Shown here: one piece after another, positions 53,802 to 62,652 of the stretch
How the letters are laid out: every line of letters begins with the position of its first letter
Numbering within the stretch: position 1 is the stretch's first letter
Assembly: GCF_006439015.1 (NCBI RefSeq)
Contig: NZ_RCZG01000002.1
Span: forward strand, 62,001-126,000
Origin: Mycolicibacterium hodleri
GTDB lineage: Bacteria > Actinomycetota > Actinomycetes > Mycobacteriales > Mycobacteriaceae
Direction of reading: 5' to 3'
DNA: 64,000 nt
Notes under the pieces: model-generated
What the model was told of the DNA's origin: nothing
What the model saw: the letters and a program-made list of their open reading frames with translations, nothing else
Databases searched by the model: none
Program-made: the position numbers and the translations under genes

Positions 53802-53879
53802 CTCGTCAGGAGCTTCCTGGGCCGCCAGGCGAAGTCGAGGCGGAGTCCGAAGATGTGCAGGTTGATCTGCCACCGTTGC

Positions 53880-55139
53880 TCAGTTGGCACGGGAGCGCTC
53901 CGTCCAGCGTTGCAGCAGTACCGAGATGGTCAGCACCACCAGGCCCGCGGCGGCGAGCGCTGCGCCGGATGCGGCAGGTGCGGTGTAGCCGTATCCCGCT
54001 GCGATCACCAGGCCGCCGATCCACGCACCCGCCGCGTTGGCGATGTTGAGCGCGGAGTGGTTCAGCGCCGCGGCCAATGTCTGCGCTCCGTGTGCCACGT
54101 CCATGAGCCGGGTCTGCAGAGCCGGCGCGATCGCCGAACCCGAGGCGCCGATGAGGAACAGTCCGAGCATCGCGGTCCATGGGTTGTGGGCGGCCCACAC
54201 GAACAGGGCCAGCACGACGCCGAGCGCGGTGATGGAGGCGTAGAGGCCCTTGATCACCGAGATGTCGGCCATCTTGCCGCCGGCCAGGTTGCCGACCACC
54301 ATGCCGAGGCCGAACATCATCAGACCCAGCGGGACCAGTGCGCGGGACAGTCCGGACACGTCGGTCAGCGTCGTCGCCACGTACGTGTAGACGGCGAACA
54401 TGCCACCGAAACCGACCATGCCGATCAGCAGCGCCAGCCACACCTGTGGGCGACGTAGTGCGCTGAGTTCGGTGAGCGGGCTGGTGACATGCATCGAGCG
54501 CAGGTCGGGCAGCCAGTACCAGATGGCGGTCAGGGTGGCGGCGCCGATGACCACGACGAGACCGAACGCGGTGCGCCAGCCGAAGTGCTGGCCGAGGAAC
54601 GACGCCAGCGGAACGCCGAGGACGGTCGCGATGGTCAGGCCGCTCATGACGTGTGCGACGGCCTTCGCGCGGTTCTTCGGTCCCATCAGGTGAGCGGCCA
54701 CCAGGGCGGCGACACCGAAGAAGGCGCCGTGCGGAATGCCCGAGATGAAGCGGGCGGCGATCAAGGTGTCGTAGGTCGGTGCGAGCACGCTGGCCAGGTT
54801 GCCGAGCGTGAACAGTGCGATCAGTCCGAGCAGCAGCGTCTTGCGGGGCATGCGCGCGGTGAGTGAGGCGATGACGGGGGCGCCGACGACGACGCCGAGT
54901 GCGTAGGCGGAGATGACGTGCCCGGCGATGGGTTCGGTGATGTTCAGGCTCGACGCGATGTCGGGCAGCAGGCCCATGGCAACGAACTCGGTGGTGCCGA
55001 TGGCGAAGCTGCCGACGGCCAGCGCGAACACCGCCAGCCATCGCACCGACGGGGGCGGTGACACGACGGAGAGCGGGACGGAAGGTCGTTCCAGTGATCT
55101 GGTCACCGCGACAACGGTAGACGCACTTACGCCTTCCAT
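53880..55139 (-). CDS. MFS transporter, DHA1 drug-efflux type
   Basis: About 419 residues with twelve transmembrane helices. AVFALAVGSFAIGTTEFVAMGLLPDIA is the usual TM1 of chloramphenicol/sugar-efflux (CmlA/AraJ) transporters, and RFISGIPHGAFFGVAALVAAHL is in TM4-5. It exports drugs or metabolites using the proton gradient. The start is uncertain: ATG at 55139, or GTG at 55148. Divergent from the ROK regulator, 68 bp between starts, so that regulator may control it. Confidence 0.87.
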   Translation of the reverse strand: MEGVSASTVVAVTRSLERPSVPLSVVSPPPSVRWLAVFALAVGSFAIGTTEFVAMGLLPDIASSLNITEPIAGHVISAYALGVVVGAPVIASLTARMPRKTLLLGLIALFTLGNLASVLAPTYDTLIAARFISGIPHGAFFGVAALVAAHLMGPKNRAKAVAHVMSGLTIATVLGVPLASFLGQHFGWRTAFGLVVVIGAATLTAIWYWLPDLRSMHVTSPLTELSALRRPQVWLALLIGMVGFGGMFAVYTYVATTLTDVSGLSRALVPLGLMMFGLGMVVGNLAGGKMADISVIKGLYASITALGVVLALFVWAAHNPWTAMLGLFLIGASGSAIAPALQTRLMDVAHGAQTLAAALNHSALNIANAAGAWIGGLVIAAGYGYTAPAASGAALAAAGLVVLTISVLLQRWTERSRAN

Positions 55140-55207
55140 CAAACCCACTTATGTCTCATGGGACACAAAAGTGGCGTAGCTTACGTTTGTCGGGTCTAAT
55201 CGTTCGT

Positions 55208-56395
55208 ATGGCCATCTGGGGCGAGCGAAGCGACGGGAGAAATTCCGTCGGCGACGTCTTCGCTCTCATCAGAGACCGTCGAGACATCACGCGTACGGAG
55301 ATTGGCCACCACACCGGGCTGTCCCGCACGGCCATCGCCTCCCGTATTGCCGCGCTGGCGGGTCTCGGCCTGGTGCGCGAGCGGGAGCAGGCGCCGTCGA
55401 CCGGTGGTCGCCCGCCGACACTGCTGTCCTTCGACGCCGCCGCGGGCATCGTGTTGTCCGCCGCCATCGGTATCAGCCGCACCCGGCTGGCGGTGTGCAA
55501 CCTCGCAGGCGAAGTGCTCTCGGTCACCGACATCGACCAGGAGGTCGCGCTGGGGCCCGACGACCTGATGCCCGACGTCGTCAAGCGACTAGACGTGATG
55601 TTGCAGGAGTTCCCCGCCCTGCCGGTGTACGGCGTCGGCCTGAGCCTGCCGGGAACCGTGGACCGCGACCGCGGCTGCAGCCGGGACTCGCCGATCCTTC
55701 GGGGCTGGGACGGCGTCCCGCTGCGCCCGTACTTCGATGAACTGCAACGCCTTTCGGGTGTGCCGGTGATCATGGACAACGACTCCAACGCCATCGCCAT
55801 CGTCGAGAGTCATGGGTATGAGGACGTGCTCGTCATCAAGGCGTCGAGTGGTCTTGGTGCAGGCATCGTGGCGGGCGGGGTCCTGCAACGGGGTGCCGCG
55901 CAGGCTGCGGGGGAGTTCGGACACAACAAGATCGCTGCGGCACAGGGCCTTCCGTGCCGGTGCGGGGACACCGGCTGCGTCGAGTCCATCGCGGGCGGCT
56001 GGGCCGTCGTGCACGCGTTGCAGCAACAGGGCCGCTCGGTCCGGAACCTGCGCGACGTCGTCGAGATCGCGCACGAAGGTGATGCCGAGGCGCGCCGCAT
56101 GATCCGCGACAGCGGCAGATACGTGGGCGAGGTGCTCGCTGCGGCGGTGAACCTGTTGAATCCGGCGGTAGTCGTCGTCGCGGGCGACATGGCGGGTGCC
56201 TACGAGATCTTCGTCGCCGGACTGCGAGAAACCCTGTACGGCAACGCGACTGCGCAGGCCACCCGCACCCTCGAGGTGGTGCCCGCGGCGCACGGCAGCC
56301 AGTCCGGCACCGTGGGTGGTGCCGTCATGGTGCTCGACGAGGTGCTGAGTGCCCGCGCCGTCGACGCCTTGGTGGCCGGCGCCACCCGGGCCTAG
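55208..56395 (+). CDS. ROK-family transcriptional regulator
   Basis: 395 residues. An N-terminal helix-turn-helix (RDITRTEIGHHTGLSRTAIASRIAAL, about 27-50) precedes the ROK domain with the zinc cluster CRCGDTGCVE and SSGLGAGIVAGGVLQRG. It senses a sugar or glycan-derived signal. The ATG at 55208 sits inside a GAGCGAAGCGAC repeat that encodes GERSDGR. It is convergent with the LLM gene by a four-base overlap and divergent from the MFS exporter. Confidence 0.88.
   Translation: MAIWGERSDGRNSVGDVFALIRDRRDITRTEIGHHTGLSRTAIASRIAALAGLGLVREREQAPSTGGRPPTLLSFDAAAGIVLSAAIGISRTRLAVCNLAGEVLSVTDIDQEVALGPDDLMPDVVKRLDVMLQEFPALPVYGVGLSLPGTVDRDRGCSRDSPILRGWDGVPLRPYFDELQRLSGVPVIMDNDSNAIAIVESHGYEDVLVIKASSGLGAGIVAGGVLQRGAAQAAGEFGHNKIAAAQGLPCRCGDTGCVESIAGGWAVVHALQQQGRSVRNLRDVVEIAHEGDAEARRMIRDSGRYVGEVLAAAVNLLNPAVVVVAGDMAGAYEIFVAGLRETLYGNATAQATRTLEVVPAAHGSQSGTVGGAVMVLDEVLSARAVDALVAGATRA
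55212..55234 (+). repeat. Purine-rich repeat element at the start of the ROK gene
   Basis: GGGGCGAGCGAAGCGACGGG lies over codons 3-9 of the ROK regulator and encodes WGERSDG. It resembles the repeat cores at 21618-21689 and 33050-33122. Confidence 0.45.
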
Positions 56396-57270
56396 TCGGC
56401 CTTGGCGATCACGTTCTCCGCGAACCACTCCAGGTTGCGGATCTTGTCGTCCAGCGGTTCGGGGTCGGCGCCCATGATGTAGGGGATGCGGAACCCGACG
56501 ATGACGTCGGTGACGCCCTTGTCCTCGAGCCGCTTGACGCCGTCGAGGGTGAAGCCGTCGATCGAGATCACGTGGATCTCGAACTCACCGGCCAGTCCGA
56601 TCCGCTCCTCCTCCTCGCGATACTTCGCCAACTTGGCCAGCAGCGGATCGAGCTCCGCGGGATCACCGCCACCGTGCATCCAGCCGTCGTTGCGCGCAGC
56701 CCGCTTGAGGGCGGCGTCGGCGTGCCCACCGATCAGGATCGGCACCGGCTTGGTGGGCGCGGGCGTCATCTTGAACGCGGGAAAGTCGTAGAACTCCCCG
56801 TGATACTCGAAGTAGTCGCCGGACGTGAGTCCCCGGATCACGTCGATGCATTCGTCCATCCGCTTGCCGCGCTTGGCGAACGGCACCCCCATGATCTCGT
56901 AGTCCTCCGGCCACGGGCTGGTGCCGACGCCGAGGCCGAGGCGGTTGTCGAACATCGCGGCCAGCGAGCCGGCCTGCTTCGCCACCAGCGCGGGCGGGCG
57001 GATGGGCAGCTTCAGCACGAAGATGTTGAAGTGCAGCTTCGTGGTCACCGCGGACAGCGCCCCGATCAGCGCGAACGATTCGACGAACGGCTTGCCGTCC
57101 AGGAACTCGCGGTTACCGTCCTCGGTGTACGGATACTTCGAGTCCGACACCTCGGGGTAGGCGACGCTGTCCGGAATCGTCATCGCGTGGTAGCCGGCCT
57201 CGTCGGCCGCCTTGGCCAACGGGATCAGGTACTTGGGATCGGTCATGGCTTCCGCATAGGTGAACCGCAT
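56392..57270 (-). CDS. LLM-class F420-dependent oxidoreductase under a KstR box
   Basis: 292 residues. The barrel pattern is KAADEAGYHAMTIPDSVAYPEVSDSKYPY, LKLPIRPPALVAKQAGSLAAMFDNRLGLGVGTSPW, and VPILIGGHADAALKRAARNDGWMHGG. This is a typical F420-linked member. A perfect KstR-type palindrome lies 12 bp before the start, so the gene should be induced with sterol catabolism. The gene shape and place fit the Rv0940c type (from memory). Confidence 0.87.
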   Translation of the reverse strand: MRFTYAEAMTDPKYLIPLAKAADEAGYHAMTIPDSVAYPEVSDSKYPYTEDGNREFLDGKPFVESFALIGALSAVTTKLHFNIFVLKLPIRPPALVAKQAGSLAAMFDNRLGLGVGTSPWPEDYEIMGVPFAKRGKRMDECIDVIRGLTSGDYFEYHGEFYDFPAFKMTPAPTKPVPILIGGHADAALKRAARNDGWMHGGGDPAELDPLLAKLAKYREEEERIGLAGEFEIHVISIDGFTLDGVKRLEDKGVTDVIVGFRIPYIMGADPEPLDDKIRNLEWFAENVIAKAD

Positions 57271-57279
57271 GGCCGCAAT

Positions 57280-57297
57280 ACTAGAACGTGTTCTAGT
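57280..57297. promoter_or_regulatory. KstR operator upstream of the LLM oxidoreductase gene
   Basis: ACTAGAACGTGTTCTAGT is an 8-2-8 palindrome and contains TAGAACGTGTTCTA (57282-57295), matching the KstR consensus TnnAACnnGTTnnA at every defined base. It starts ten bases before the ATG of the LLM gene and 38 bp before the divergent MFS gene. Confidence 0.85.
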
Positions 57298-57333
57298 TCG
57301 ATGGTGCCGAATCGTCGGGCGCATGATTGACGC

Positions 57334-58548
57334 GTGAGCGTGACACCGCGTGGACGGACCTGGCTCACCCGGAATGTCAGGGTGCTGTCGGCCGTGTCCT
57401 TCCTGCAGGACGCGGCGAGCGAGTTGCTCTACCCGCTGCTGCCGATCTACCTGACGGCGGTACTGGGTGCGCCGCCGTCCGTGGTGGGTGCGATCGAAGG
57501 CGCCGCCGAGGGCGCGGCATCGCTGACCAAGCTGGCGTCCGGCCCGCTCGGTGACCGGTTCGCCCGGCGCCCGCTGATCGCGACGGGTTACGGCATGGCC
57601 GCGCTCGGCAAGGTGATGGTGGCGGCGTTCGCCGCCTGGCCCGGCGTGCTCGCCGGCCGGGTGGTGGACCGACTCGGCAAGGGAGTGCGCGGCGCCCCGC
57701 GCGATGCCCTGCTCGTCACCGACGTCGAGGTCGGTGACCGCGGCCGGGTCTTCGGGTTTCATCGCGCGATGGACACCATGGGCGCGGTGGTCGGCCCGCT
57801 GCTGGGGCTGGCCGGCTACGAGTTGCTCGACCATCAGATTGCGCCATTGCTATGGGTGGCGGTGATCCCCGCGGTGCTCAGCGTCGCGCTGGTGTTCCTG
57901 GTGCGGGAACCCCGGCGCGTCGTCACGGCGGTGCGCGCGGTGGGGATGTTCGCCCGGGTTCGTGAGCTGCCCGGCGGCTACTGGCGGGTGACCGCGCTGC
58001 TGGTGGCATTCGCGGTGGTGAACTTTCCCGATGCGCTGCTTCTGCTGCGGCTCAACGAGATCGGTTTTTCGGTGGCCCAGGTCATCCTGGCCTACGTCGG
58101 CTACAACGCCGTGTACGCGCTCAGCAGCTATCCGGCAGGCTTGCTCGCCGACCGGATCCCGCGGGCGGCGGTGTTCGGCATCGGACTGGTGTTCTTCGCG
58201 ATCGGGTATCTCGGGCTCGGACTGACCGACGACCCCGTTGCCGCCTGGGTGCTGATCGGGGCGTATGGGCTGTTCACCGGATGCACCGACGGCGTCGGCA
58301 AGGCGTGGATCTCATCGCTGGTGGGCTCGGACGTGCAGTCCAGCGCGCAGGGCGTGTTCCAGGGGGCGACCGGGTTCGCGGTGTTGGCGGCCGGATTGTG
58401 GGCCGGGTTCTCGTGGGGCGCCGACGGCACGATTCCGCTGCTGATCTCGGGCGCGGTGGGAGGGGTGTTCGCGGTGGTGTTGCTGGCAGTGGGGTTCGGC
58501 GGGCGCCGTCACTCGAACGGTGGGGAGCCCGCACCGACCACGCCGTAG
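57334..58548 (+). CDS. MFS transporter (YcaD/MdfA-like arm)
   Basis: 404 residues and twelve helices. SFLQDAASELLYPLLPIYLTAVLGAPPSVVGAIEGAAE is TM1-2; ARRPLIATGYGMAALGKVM and RVVDRLGKGVRGAPRDALL follow, with the intracellular loop charges of MFS. The start (GTG) is 36 bp from the KstR box, so it may share control with the LLM gene. Its 3' end overlaps the diiron oxygenase gene (opposite strand) by 40 bp. Cargo unknown. Confidence 0.85.
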   Translation: MSVTPRGRTWLTRNVRVLSAVSFLQDAASELLYPLLPIYLTAVLGAPPSVVGAIEGAAEGAASLTKLASGPLGDRFARRPLIATGYGMAALGKVMVAAFAAWPGVLAGRVVDRLGKGVRGAPRDALLVTDVEVGDRGRVFGFHRAMDTMGAVVGPLLGLAGYELLDHQIAPLLWVAVIPAVLSVALVFLVREPRRVVTAVRAVGMFARVRELPGGYWRVTALLVAFAVVNFPDALLLLRLNEIGFSVAQVILAYVGYNAVYALSSYPAGLLADRIPRAAVFGIGLVFFAIGYLGLGLTDDPVAAWVLIGAYGLFTGCTDGVGKAWISSLVGSDVQSSAQGVFQGATGFAVLAAGLWAGFSWGADGTIPLLISGAVGGVFAVVLLAVGFGGRRHSNGGEPAPTTP

Positions 58549-59762
58549 TTGCCCTGGGGCGTGCGTTCGGTGATGCGCGCCTGCACGGCGCGCCCGTTCG
58601 CGGTCAGCATCGCCTTCGGCTGCTTGAGCACGTCGTCGGGCAACGCCCCGAAAACCGTTCCCTGCCAATGGTATCGACCGTCGATCGGGTCCAGGTGCCC
58701 GATGAGTCGCACCCTGGCAGAGTGATCGGTGTCGCCGACGCGGAGCACCGCGGGACCGTCGTACACGTTGTCGCGCTGCTCGGTGAGGACGTCGTCGTTG
58801 GGGGTGGGTGCCGATGAAGCGGCCGGCAGGAAGTGCGTACGAGTCCACAGTCGGCGGGCGATCGGCCCCATCAAGCCGACTTCGGAGAGGAACGCCGCGA
58901 GCGGGGCGAACCCGAGCACCTGGACGTCGTGGCGGTGCGGGCTGCGGCGGGCCAGTCGACGAGCCTCTGCGCCATCGAGCCCCGCGCGACGGTACTGCGC
59001 GGCATTGGTGAAGAGGTGCCGGAAGAACAGGCCGCCGACGCCGTTGAGGTTGGCCACCCACATGCGGTTCAGCCGCGGCATCTCGGCCACCCGCTTACGA
59101 ACCCCGTCCCGGGCGAATTGGATGTGGCGCGCCTCCTCTGTGACGTGAATCCGCATGAGCCGCTGCACGATCGGTTGCAGCTCCCGGTCATCCATCATGT
59201 TGCGCTGCAGGGAGTCGAAGATCTCCTCGCCGACCAAAGCGGCCACCCAGAGTAGCGAGCCCCTGAAGGTGAGTGGCAAGGCGTTGATCAGCATCCGCTG
59301 ATAGCGCCGTGGTCGCATCGGCTTGCCGCCGACCTTCTCGATCGCCCGGCCGAACATCACCATGTGGCGGGTCTCGTCGCCCATCTCGGTCAGCGCGTAG
59401 TGCGTCGCGCGGGCCGTGGGATCGGCGTGCATCAGTTCGCGCAACAAGGCCTGATTGAGAATGTTCTCGAACCAGATACCCGCCGACAGGGTGTTGACGA
59501 GTTCCTGGCGCGACAGCTCGATTTGCTGTTCGCGAGTCATGCCATCCCACAACGGCGTTCCGTACAGCGATACCGACTTCGGGGGCAGGAAGAATTTGTC
59601 GGGATCGAGCGGTGCGTCCCAGTCGATGTCGACGACCGGCTCGTAGGACTTCTTGACCGAACCCCGAAGCAACCGTTCGGAGAACTCCTCGCGAGTCGGG
59701 GCGGCGGTGCGGCGCACGGCCTCAGGGGAAAGTGTCATCGTTGACATCCGTTCAGCTGACAT
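58509..59762 (-). CDS. AurF-type diiron oxygenase with C-terminal DUF4873 domain
   Basis: About 417 residues. The diiron ligands are in YALTEMGDETRHMVMFG (ExxDExxH) and RIHVTEEARHIQFA (ExxxxH). This is the fold of the p-aminobenzoate N-oxygenase AurF and relatives. From about residue 330 a second domain (VYDGPAVLRVGDTDHSARVRLIGHL, YHWQGTVFG) matches DUF4873, often found fused to oxidoreductases. It probably hydroxylates an amine, nitrogen or lipid substrate. The start is uncertain (59762, 59747 or 59738). Confidence 0.8.
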   Translation of the reverse strand: MSAERMSTMTLSPEAVRRTAAPTREEFSERLLRGSVKKSYEPVVDIDWDAPLDPDKFFLPPKSVSLYGTPLWDGMTREQQIELSRQELVNTLSAGIWFENILNQALLRELMHADPTARATHYALTEMGDETRHMVMFGRAIEKVGGKPMRPRRYQRMLINALPLTFRGSLLWVAALVGEEIFDSLQRNMMDDRELQPIVQRLMRIHVTEEARHIQFARDGVRKRVAEMPRLNRMWVANLNGVGGLFFRHLFTNAAQYRRAGLDGAEARRLARRSPHRHDVQVLGFAPLAAFLSEVGLMGPIARRLWTRTHFLPAASSAPTPNDDVLTEQRDNVYDGPAVLRVGDTDHSARVRLIGHLDPIDGRYHWQGTVFGALPDDVLKQPKAMLTANGRAVQARITERTPQGNYGVVGAGSPPFE

Positions 59763-59841
59763 GGGGCGTCGATATGCTTCGAAACCTAATGAGGCTTTGC
59801 GCACGATGTCAATACCCCCGGTACCGGATACTGGCGGTTCT

Positions 59842-60591
59842 GTGACGCGCCGGATTCACGTCATCGGCATCGGAGCGGGCGATCCCGACTACGTGACCGT
59901 TCAGGCCGTCGACGCGCTCAACGACGTGGACGTCTTCTTCGCTTCCGACAAGGGCTCCAACAAGGGCGGCGTCGAGGACGACCTCGTGCTGTTCCGTCGC
60001 GACATCTGCCAGCGCTTCATCCGCGAACCCGGATACCGCTTCGTGGAACTGCCCGACCCGCTGCGGGCGTCGACGGGCGACTACCGGCAGCGCGTGGCCG
60101 ACTGGCACGAGGCGCGGGCCGATCTCTGGGCGCAGGCGCTGCTCGACGAACTCGCCGACGACGGTGTGGGCGCCTTCCTCGCATGGGGCGACCCGTCGCT
60201 GTACGACAGCACGCTGCGCATCCTCGACAGGGTTGCCCAGCGCCTCGACGTCACCTACGACGTCATCCCCGGGATCACCGCGATTCAGGCGCTCACCGCC
60301 CGTCATCGGATACCGCTGAACGACGTCGGCGAGCCGGTACTGATCACGACGGGTCGACGGCTCCGCGAAGTGGGCCTGTCGGGGGCCGCCGTGGTGATGC
60401 TGGACGGTGACTGCGCCTTTCTCGGTTGTCCGCCCGAGACACGCATATGGTGGGGCGCCTACCTCGGCACGGCCGACGAGATCCTGGTTGACGGAACGGT
60501 CGGCGAGATGGGTGAGCGGATCGCCACGGTTCGCGCCGACGCCAGGGAGCGCCACGGCTGGATCATGGACACCTACCTGCTCAGGCCCTGA
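59842..60591 (+). CDS. cobF: Precorrin-6A synthase (deacetylating) CobF
   Basis: 249 residues. IHVIGIGAGDPDYVTVQAVDALNDVDVFFA, GDPSLYDSTLRIL, and DVIPGITAIQALTARH are CobF/tetrapyrrole-methylase signatures. CobF makes precorrin-6A by a SAM-dependent step with loss of acetate in aerobic cobalamin synthesis. The M. tuberculosis complex lost cobF while other mycobacteria keep it (from memory). The start is the GTG at 59842; ATG at 59806 would add twelve residues. No other cobalamin gene lies in the window. Confidence 0.88.
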   Translation: MTRRIHVIGIGAGDPDYVTVQAVDALNDVDVFFASDKGSNKGGVEDDLVLFRRDICQRFIREPGYRFVELPDPLRASTGDYRQRVADWHEARADLWAQALLDELADDGVGAFLAWGDPSLYDSTLRILDRVAQRLDVTYDVIPGITAIQALTARHRIPLNDVGEPVLITTGRRLREVGLSGAAVVMLDGDCAFLGCPPETRIWWGAYLGTADEILVDGTVGEMGERIATVRADARERHGWIMDTYLLRP

Positions 60592-60625
60592 GGGTCTTGC
60601 GGTCCTGGCATGGCAGGATCGGCGC

Positions 60626-61006
60626 GTGGTTCAGTTTCTGCTCCGCGCCGGGCTCACCGGCGTAGCCCTGTGGGTGGTCACCAAGCTCGTGTCCGGAATC
60701 GAGTTCGTCGGCGGCGACTCCACGGTCCAGCGCGTCGGCGTCATCTTCGTCGTTGCCCTGATCTTCGGCGTAGTCAATGCGTTCATCAAGCCGATCGTGC
60801 AGCTCATCTCGATACCGCTGTACGTCGTGACGCTCGGACTGATCCACGTCGTCATCAATGCGTTGATGCTCTGGATTACGTCTCGGATCACCGAGAACAC
60901 CACGCACTGGGGTCTTTACATCGACGACTTCTGGTGGACCGCCATCTGGGCGGCCATCGTGCTCTCGATCGTCAGCTGGCTGTTGTCGCTGGTGGTACCC
61001 GACTAA
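60626..61006 (+). CDS. Phage holin 4_2 family (YvlD-like) membrane protein
   Basis: 126 residues with four transmembrane helices: LLRAGLTGVALWVVTKLVSGIEF, FVVALIFGVVNAFIKPIVQLI, LYVVTLGLIHVVINALMLWITS, and AAIVLSIVSWLLSLVV. This is the PF04020 four-helix pattern seen in mycobacterial chromosomal genes; despite the family name it is not phage-borne here. The start is a GTG at 60626, with no clear Shine-Dalgarno. Function unknown; a role in membrane stress is usual to propose. Confidence 0.85.
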   Translation: MVQFLLRAGLTGVALWVVTKLVSGIEFVGGDSTVQRVGVIFVVALIFGVVNAFIKPIVQLISIPLYVVTLGLIHVVINALMLWITSRITENTTHWGLYIDDFWWTAIWAAIVLSIVSWLLSLVVPD

Positions 61007-61026
61007 CCGCGTCTAGCCTGGTAGTC

Positions 61027-61923
61027 GTGCCGGAACTACCCGAGGTCGAAGCCCTCGCCGACCACCTCCGCCGCCACGCCGTTGGGCTGACGGTGGGACG
61101 CGTCGACGTCGCTGCCCTGTCCGTCCTGAAGACCTTCGATCCGCCCCCCACCGCACTGCACGGCCTGCCGGTCACCGGCGCCAACCGGTGGGGCAAGTAC
61201 CTCGGCATGCAAGCCGGCGATCTGCACTTGATCACGCATCTGTCCCGCGCGGGTTGGCTGCGGTGGTCGGACAAGTTGTCAGCGGTCCCGCTGCGGCCAG
61301 GGGGCAAGAGTCCCATCGCATTACGCGTTCACCTTGGCAAGCCGGGAGATGCTGGGCCTGGTGTCGCCGCCGGGGCGGCTCCGGTCGGCTTCGACCTCAC
61401 CGAGGCAGGCACCCAGAAGCGCCTCGCCGTGTGGCTCGTCGACGATCCAATGAAGGTGCCGCAGATCGCAAGCCTTGGACCCGACGCACTGTCCTTGGGC
61501 CCCGAGGACCTAGCCGCTGTGCTCACGGGCAACAACGGACGCATCAAGACCGTCATCACCGACCAGCGCACGATCTCGGGCATCGGCAACGCCTACAGCG
61601 ACGAGATCCTGCACGTCGCCAAGATGTCGCCGTTCGCGACCGCGGGCAAGCTGACCGATGCGCAACTCAGCGACCTCCACGATGCGATGATCTCCGTGCT
61701 CAGCGACGCAGTGTCGAGGTCCGTCGGGCAGGGTGCTGCAACCCTCAAGGGCGAGAAGCGTTCTGGACTGCGGGTACATGCGCGCACCGGAATGCCCTGC
61801 CCGGTCTGCGGTGACACCGTGCGCGAGGTGTCCTTCACCGACAAGTCGTTCCAGTACTGCCCCACCTGTCAGACCGGCGGCAAGATCTTGGCTGATCGAC
61901 GAATGTCCAAGCTGCTCAAGTAA
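61027..61923 (+). CDS. Fpg/Nei-family DNA glycosylase
   Basis: 298 residues, a full-length member. The N-terminus is PELPEVEALADHLRR with the catalytic Pro2 and Glu3; Lys57 lies in WGKYLGM, and the H2TH region is in ISGIGNAYSDEILHVAKMSPF. The C-terminal zinc finger is CPVC-x16-CPTC. The tail after it (GGKILADRRMSKLLK) differs from the usual QRK-GR arrangement. It removes oxidised bases and cuts the strand. It resembles Rv0944, which in M. tuberculosis is much shorter (from memory). The start is a GTG. Confidence 0.9.
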   Translation: MPELPEVEALADHLRRHAVGLTVGRVDVAALSVLKTFDPPPTALHGLPVTGANRWGKYLGMQAGDLHLITHLSRAGWLRWSDKLSAVPLRPGGKSPIALRVHLGKPGDAGPGVAAGAAPVGFDLTEAGTQKRLAVWLVDDPMKVPQIASLGPDALSLGPEDLAAVLTGNNGRIKTVITDQRTISGIGNAYSDEILHVAKMSPFATAGKLTDAQLSDLHDAMISVLSDAVSRSVGQGAATLKGEKRSGLRVHARTGMPCPVCGDTVREVSFTDKSFQYCPTCQTGGKILADRRMSKLLK

Positions 61924-61937
61924 TCTGCGCCGAACGT

Positions 61938-62381
61938 TCAGGCGGTGTGCACGATGAGCACGTCGGTGGTCGCCCGCCGTGAGACGCTGCCGGGCACCGA
62001 TCCGAACAGTCGCCCGCCGACGGTGTGCAGCCCCACGCTGCCCACCACCAGCAGGTCCGCGTCGACCTCCTTCGCGAGGTCGACCAGCGCCTCGATCGGT
62101 GCCCCGCGAACCGCGCGCTCCTTGACGTTGGCGGCACCGGCCGCCTTGGCCCGTTCGCGCGCGTCGCGCAGCCGTGCATAGATGGGCGCACTGCCCGTGA
62201 TCTGGTAGACGTCGTCCTTCAGCGCGTTTGCACCGTGGCGATCCTCGCGCGACGGCAGATAGGCGGTCGCCACGATCAAATTCGCGTTCGACGTGGCCGC
62301 GATGTTCCCGGCCCGGTCCACCGCGCGTAGGGACGAATCGCTTCCGTCCGTGCCGACTACGACGTTTCGATAGGTCTTCAC
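61938..62381 (-). CDS. Universal stress protein (UspA family)
   Basis: 147 residues, one UspA domain. VVVGTDGSDSSLRAVDRAGNIA at the N-terminus and the ATP-binding GSVGLHTVGGRLFGSVPGSVSRRA near the C-terminus (G-x2-G-x9-G-S) indicate nucleotide binding. GTG start with AGGAG seven bases before it. Convergent with the Fpg gene (14-bp gap). Usp proteins support survival in hypoxia and other stress; the exact job is not known. Confidence 0.92.
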   Translation of the reverse strand: MKTYRNVVVGTDGSDSSLRAVDRAGNIAATSNANLIVATAYLPSREDRHGANALKDDVYQITGSAPIYARLRDARERAKAAGAANVKERAVRGAPIEALVDLAKEVDADLLVVGSVGLHTVGGRLFGSVPGSVSRRATTDVLIVHTA

Positions 62382-62652
62382 AACGATCTCCTGGTCCTCT
62401 GGCTGGACACCACCCGGTAGCGGATGTGTTCAGCTCAGCCGTCGGGATCCGCTCATGCAATGGGGTGCGCAGAGGTGGGGTAGTCCACTACTCGACGGGC
62501 GAAGTCCATGATTGCGTCAGCGTTGAGGTGATCGCCGCTCGTCAGGAGTCGCCCGCACCGAATCCTCGGTGTTTACCCATCCTCGATGCAGCCCGGGGAC
62601 TGGGGGCACCTGAAGCCGCCCAAACGCAATTTGCGAGCGGTATGGTTTTCAG

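Noticed and set aside
60626..61006. Holin-like protein as a sign of a prophage
   Set aside because: No phage genes, integrase or attachment site nearby; the family is widespread in ordinary chromosomes.
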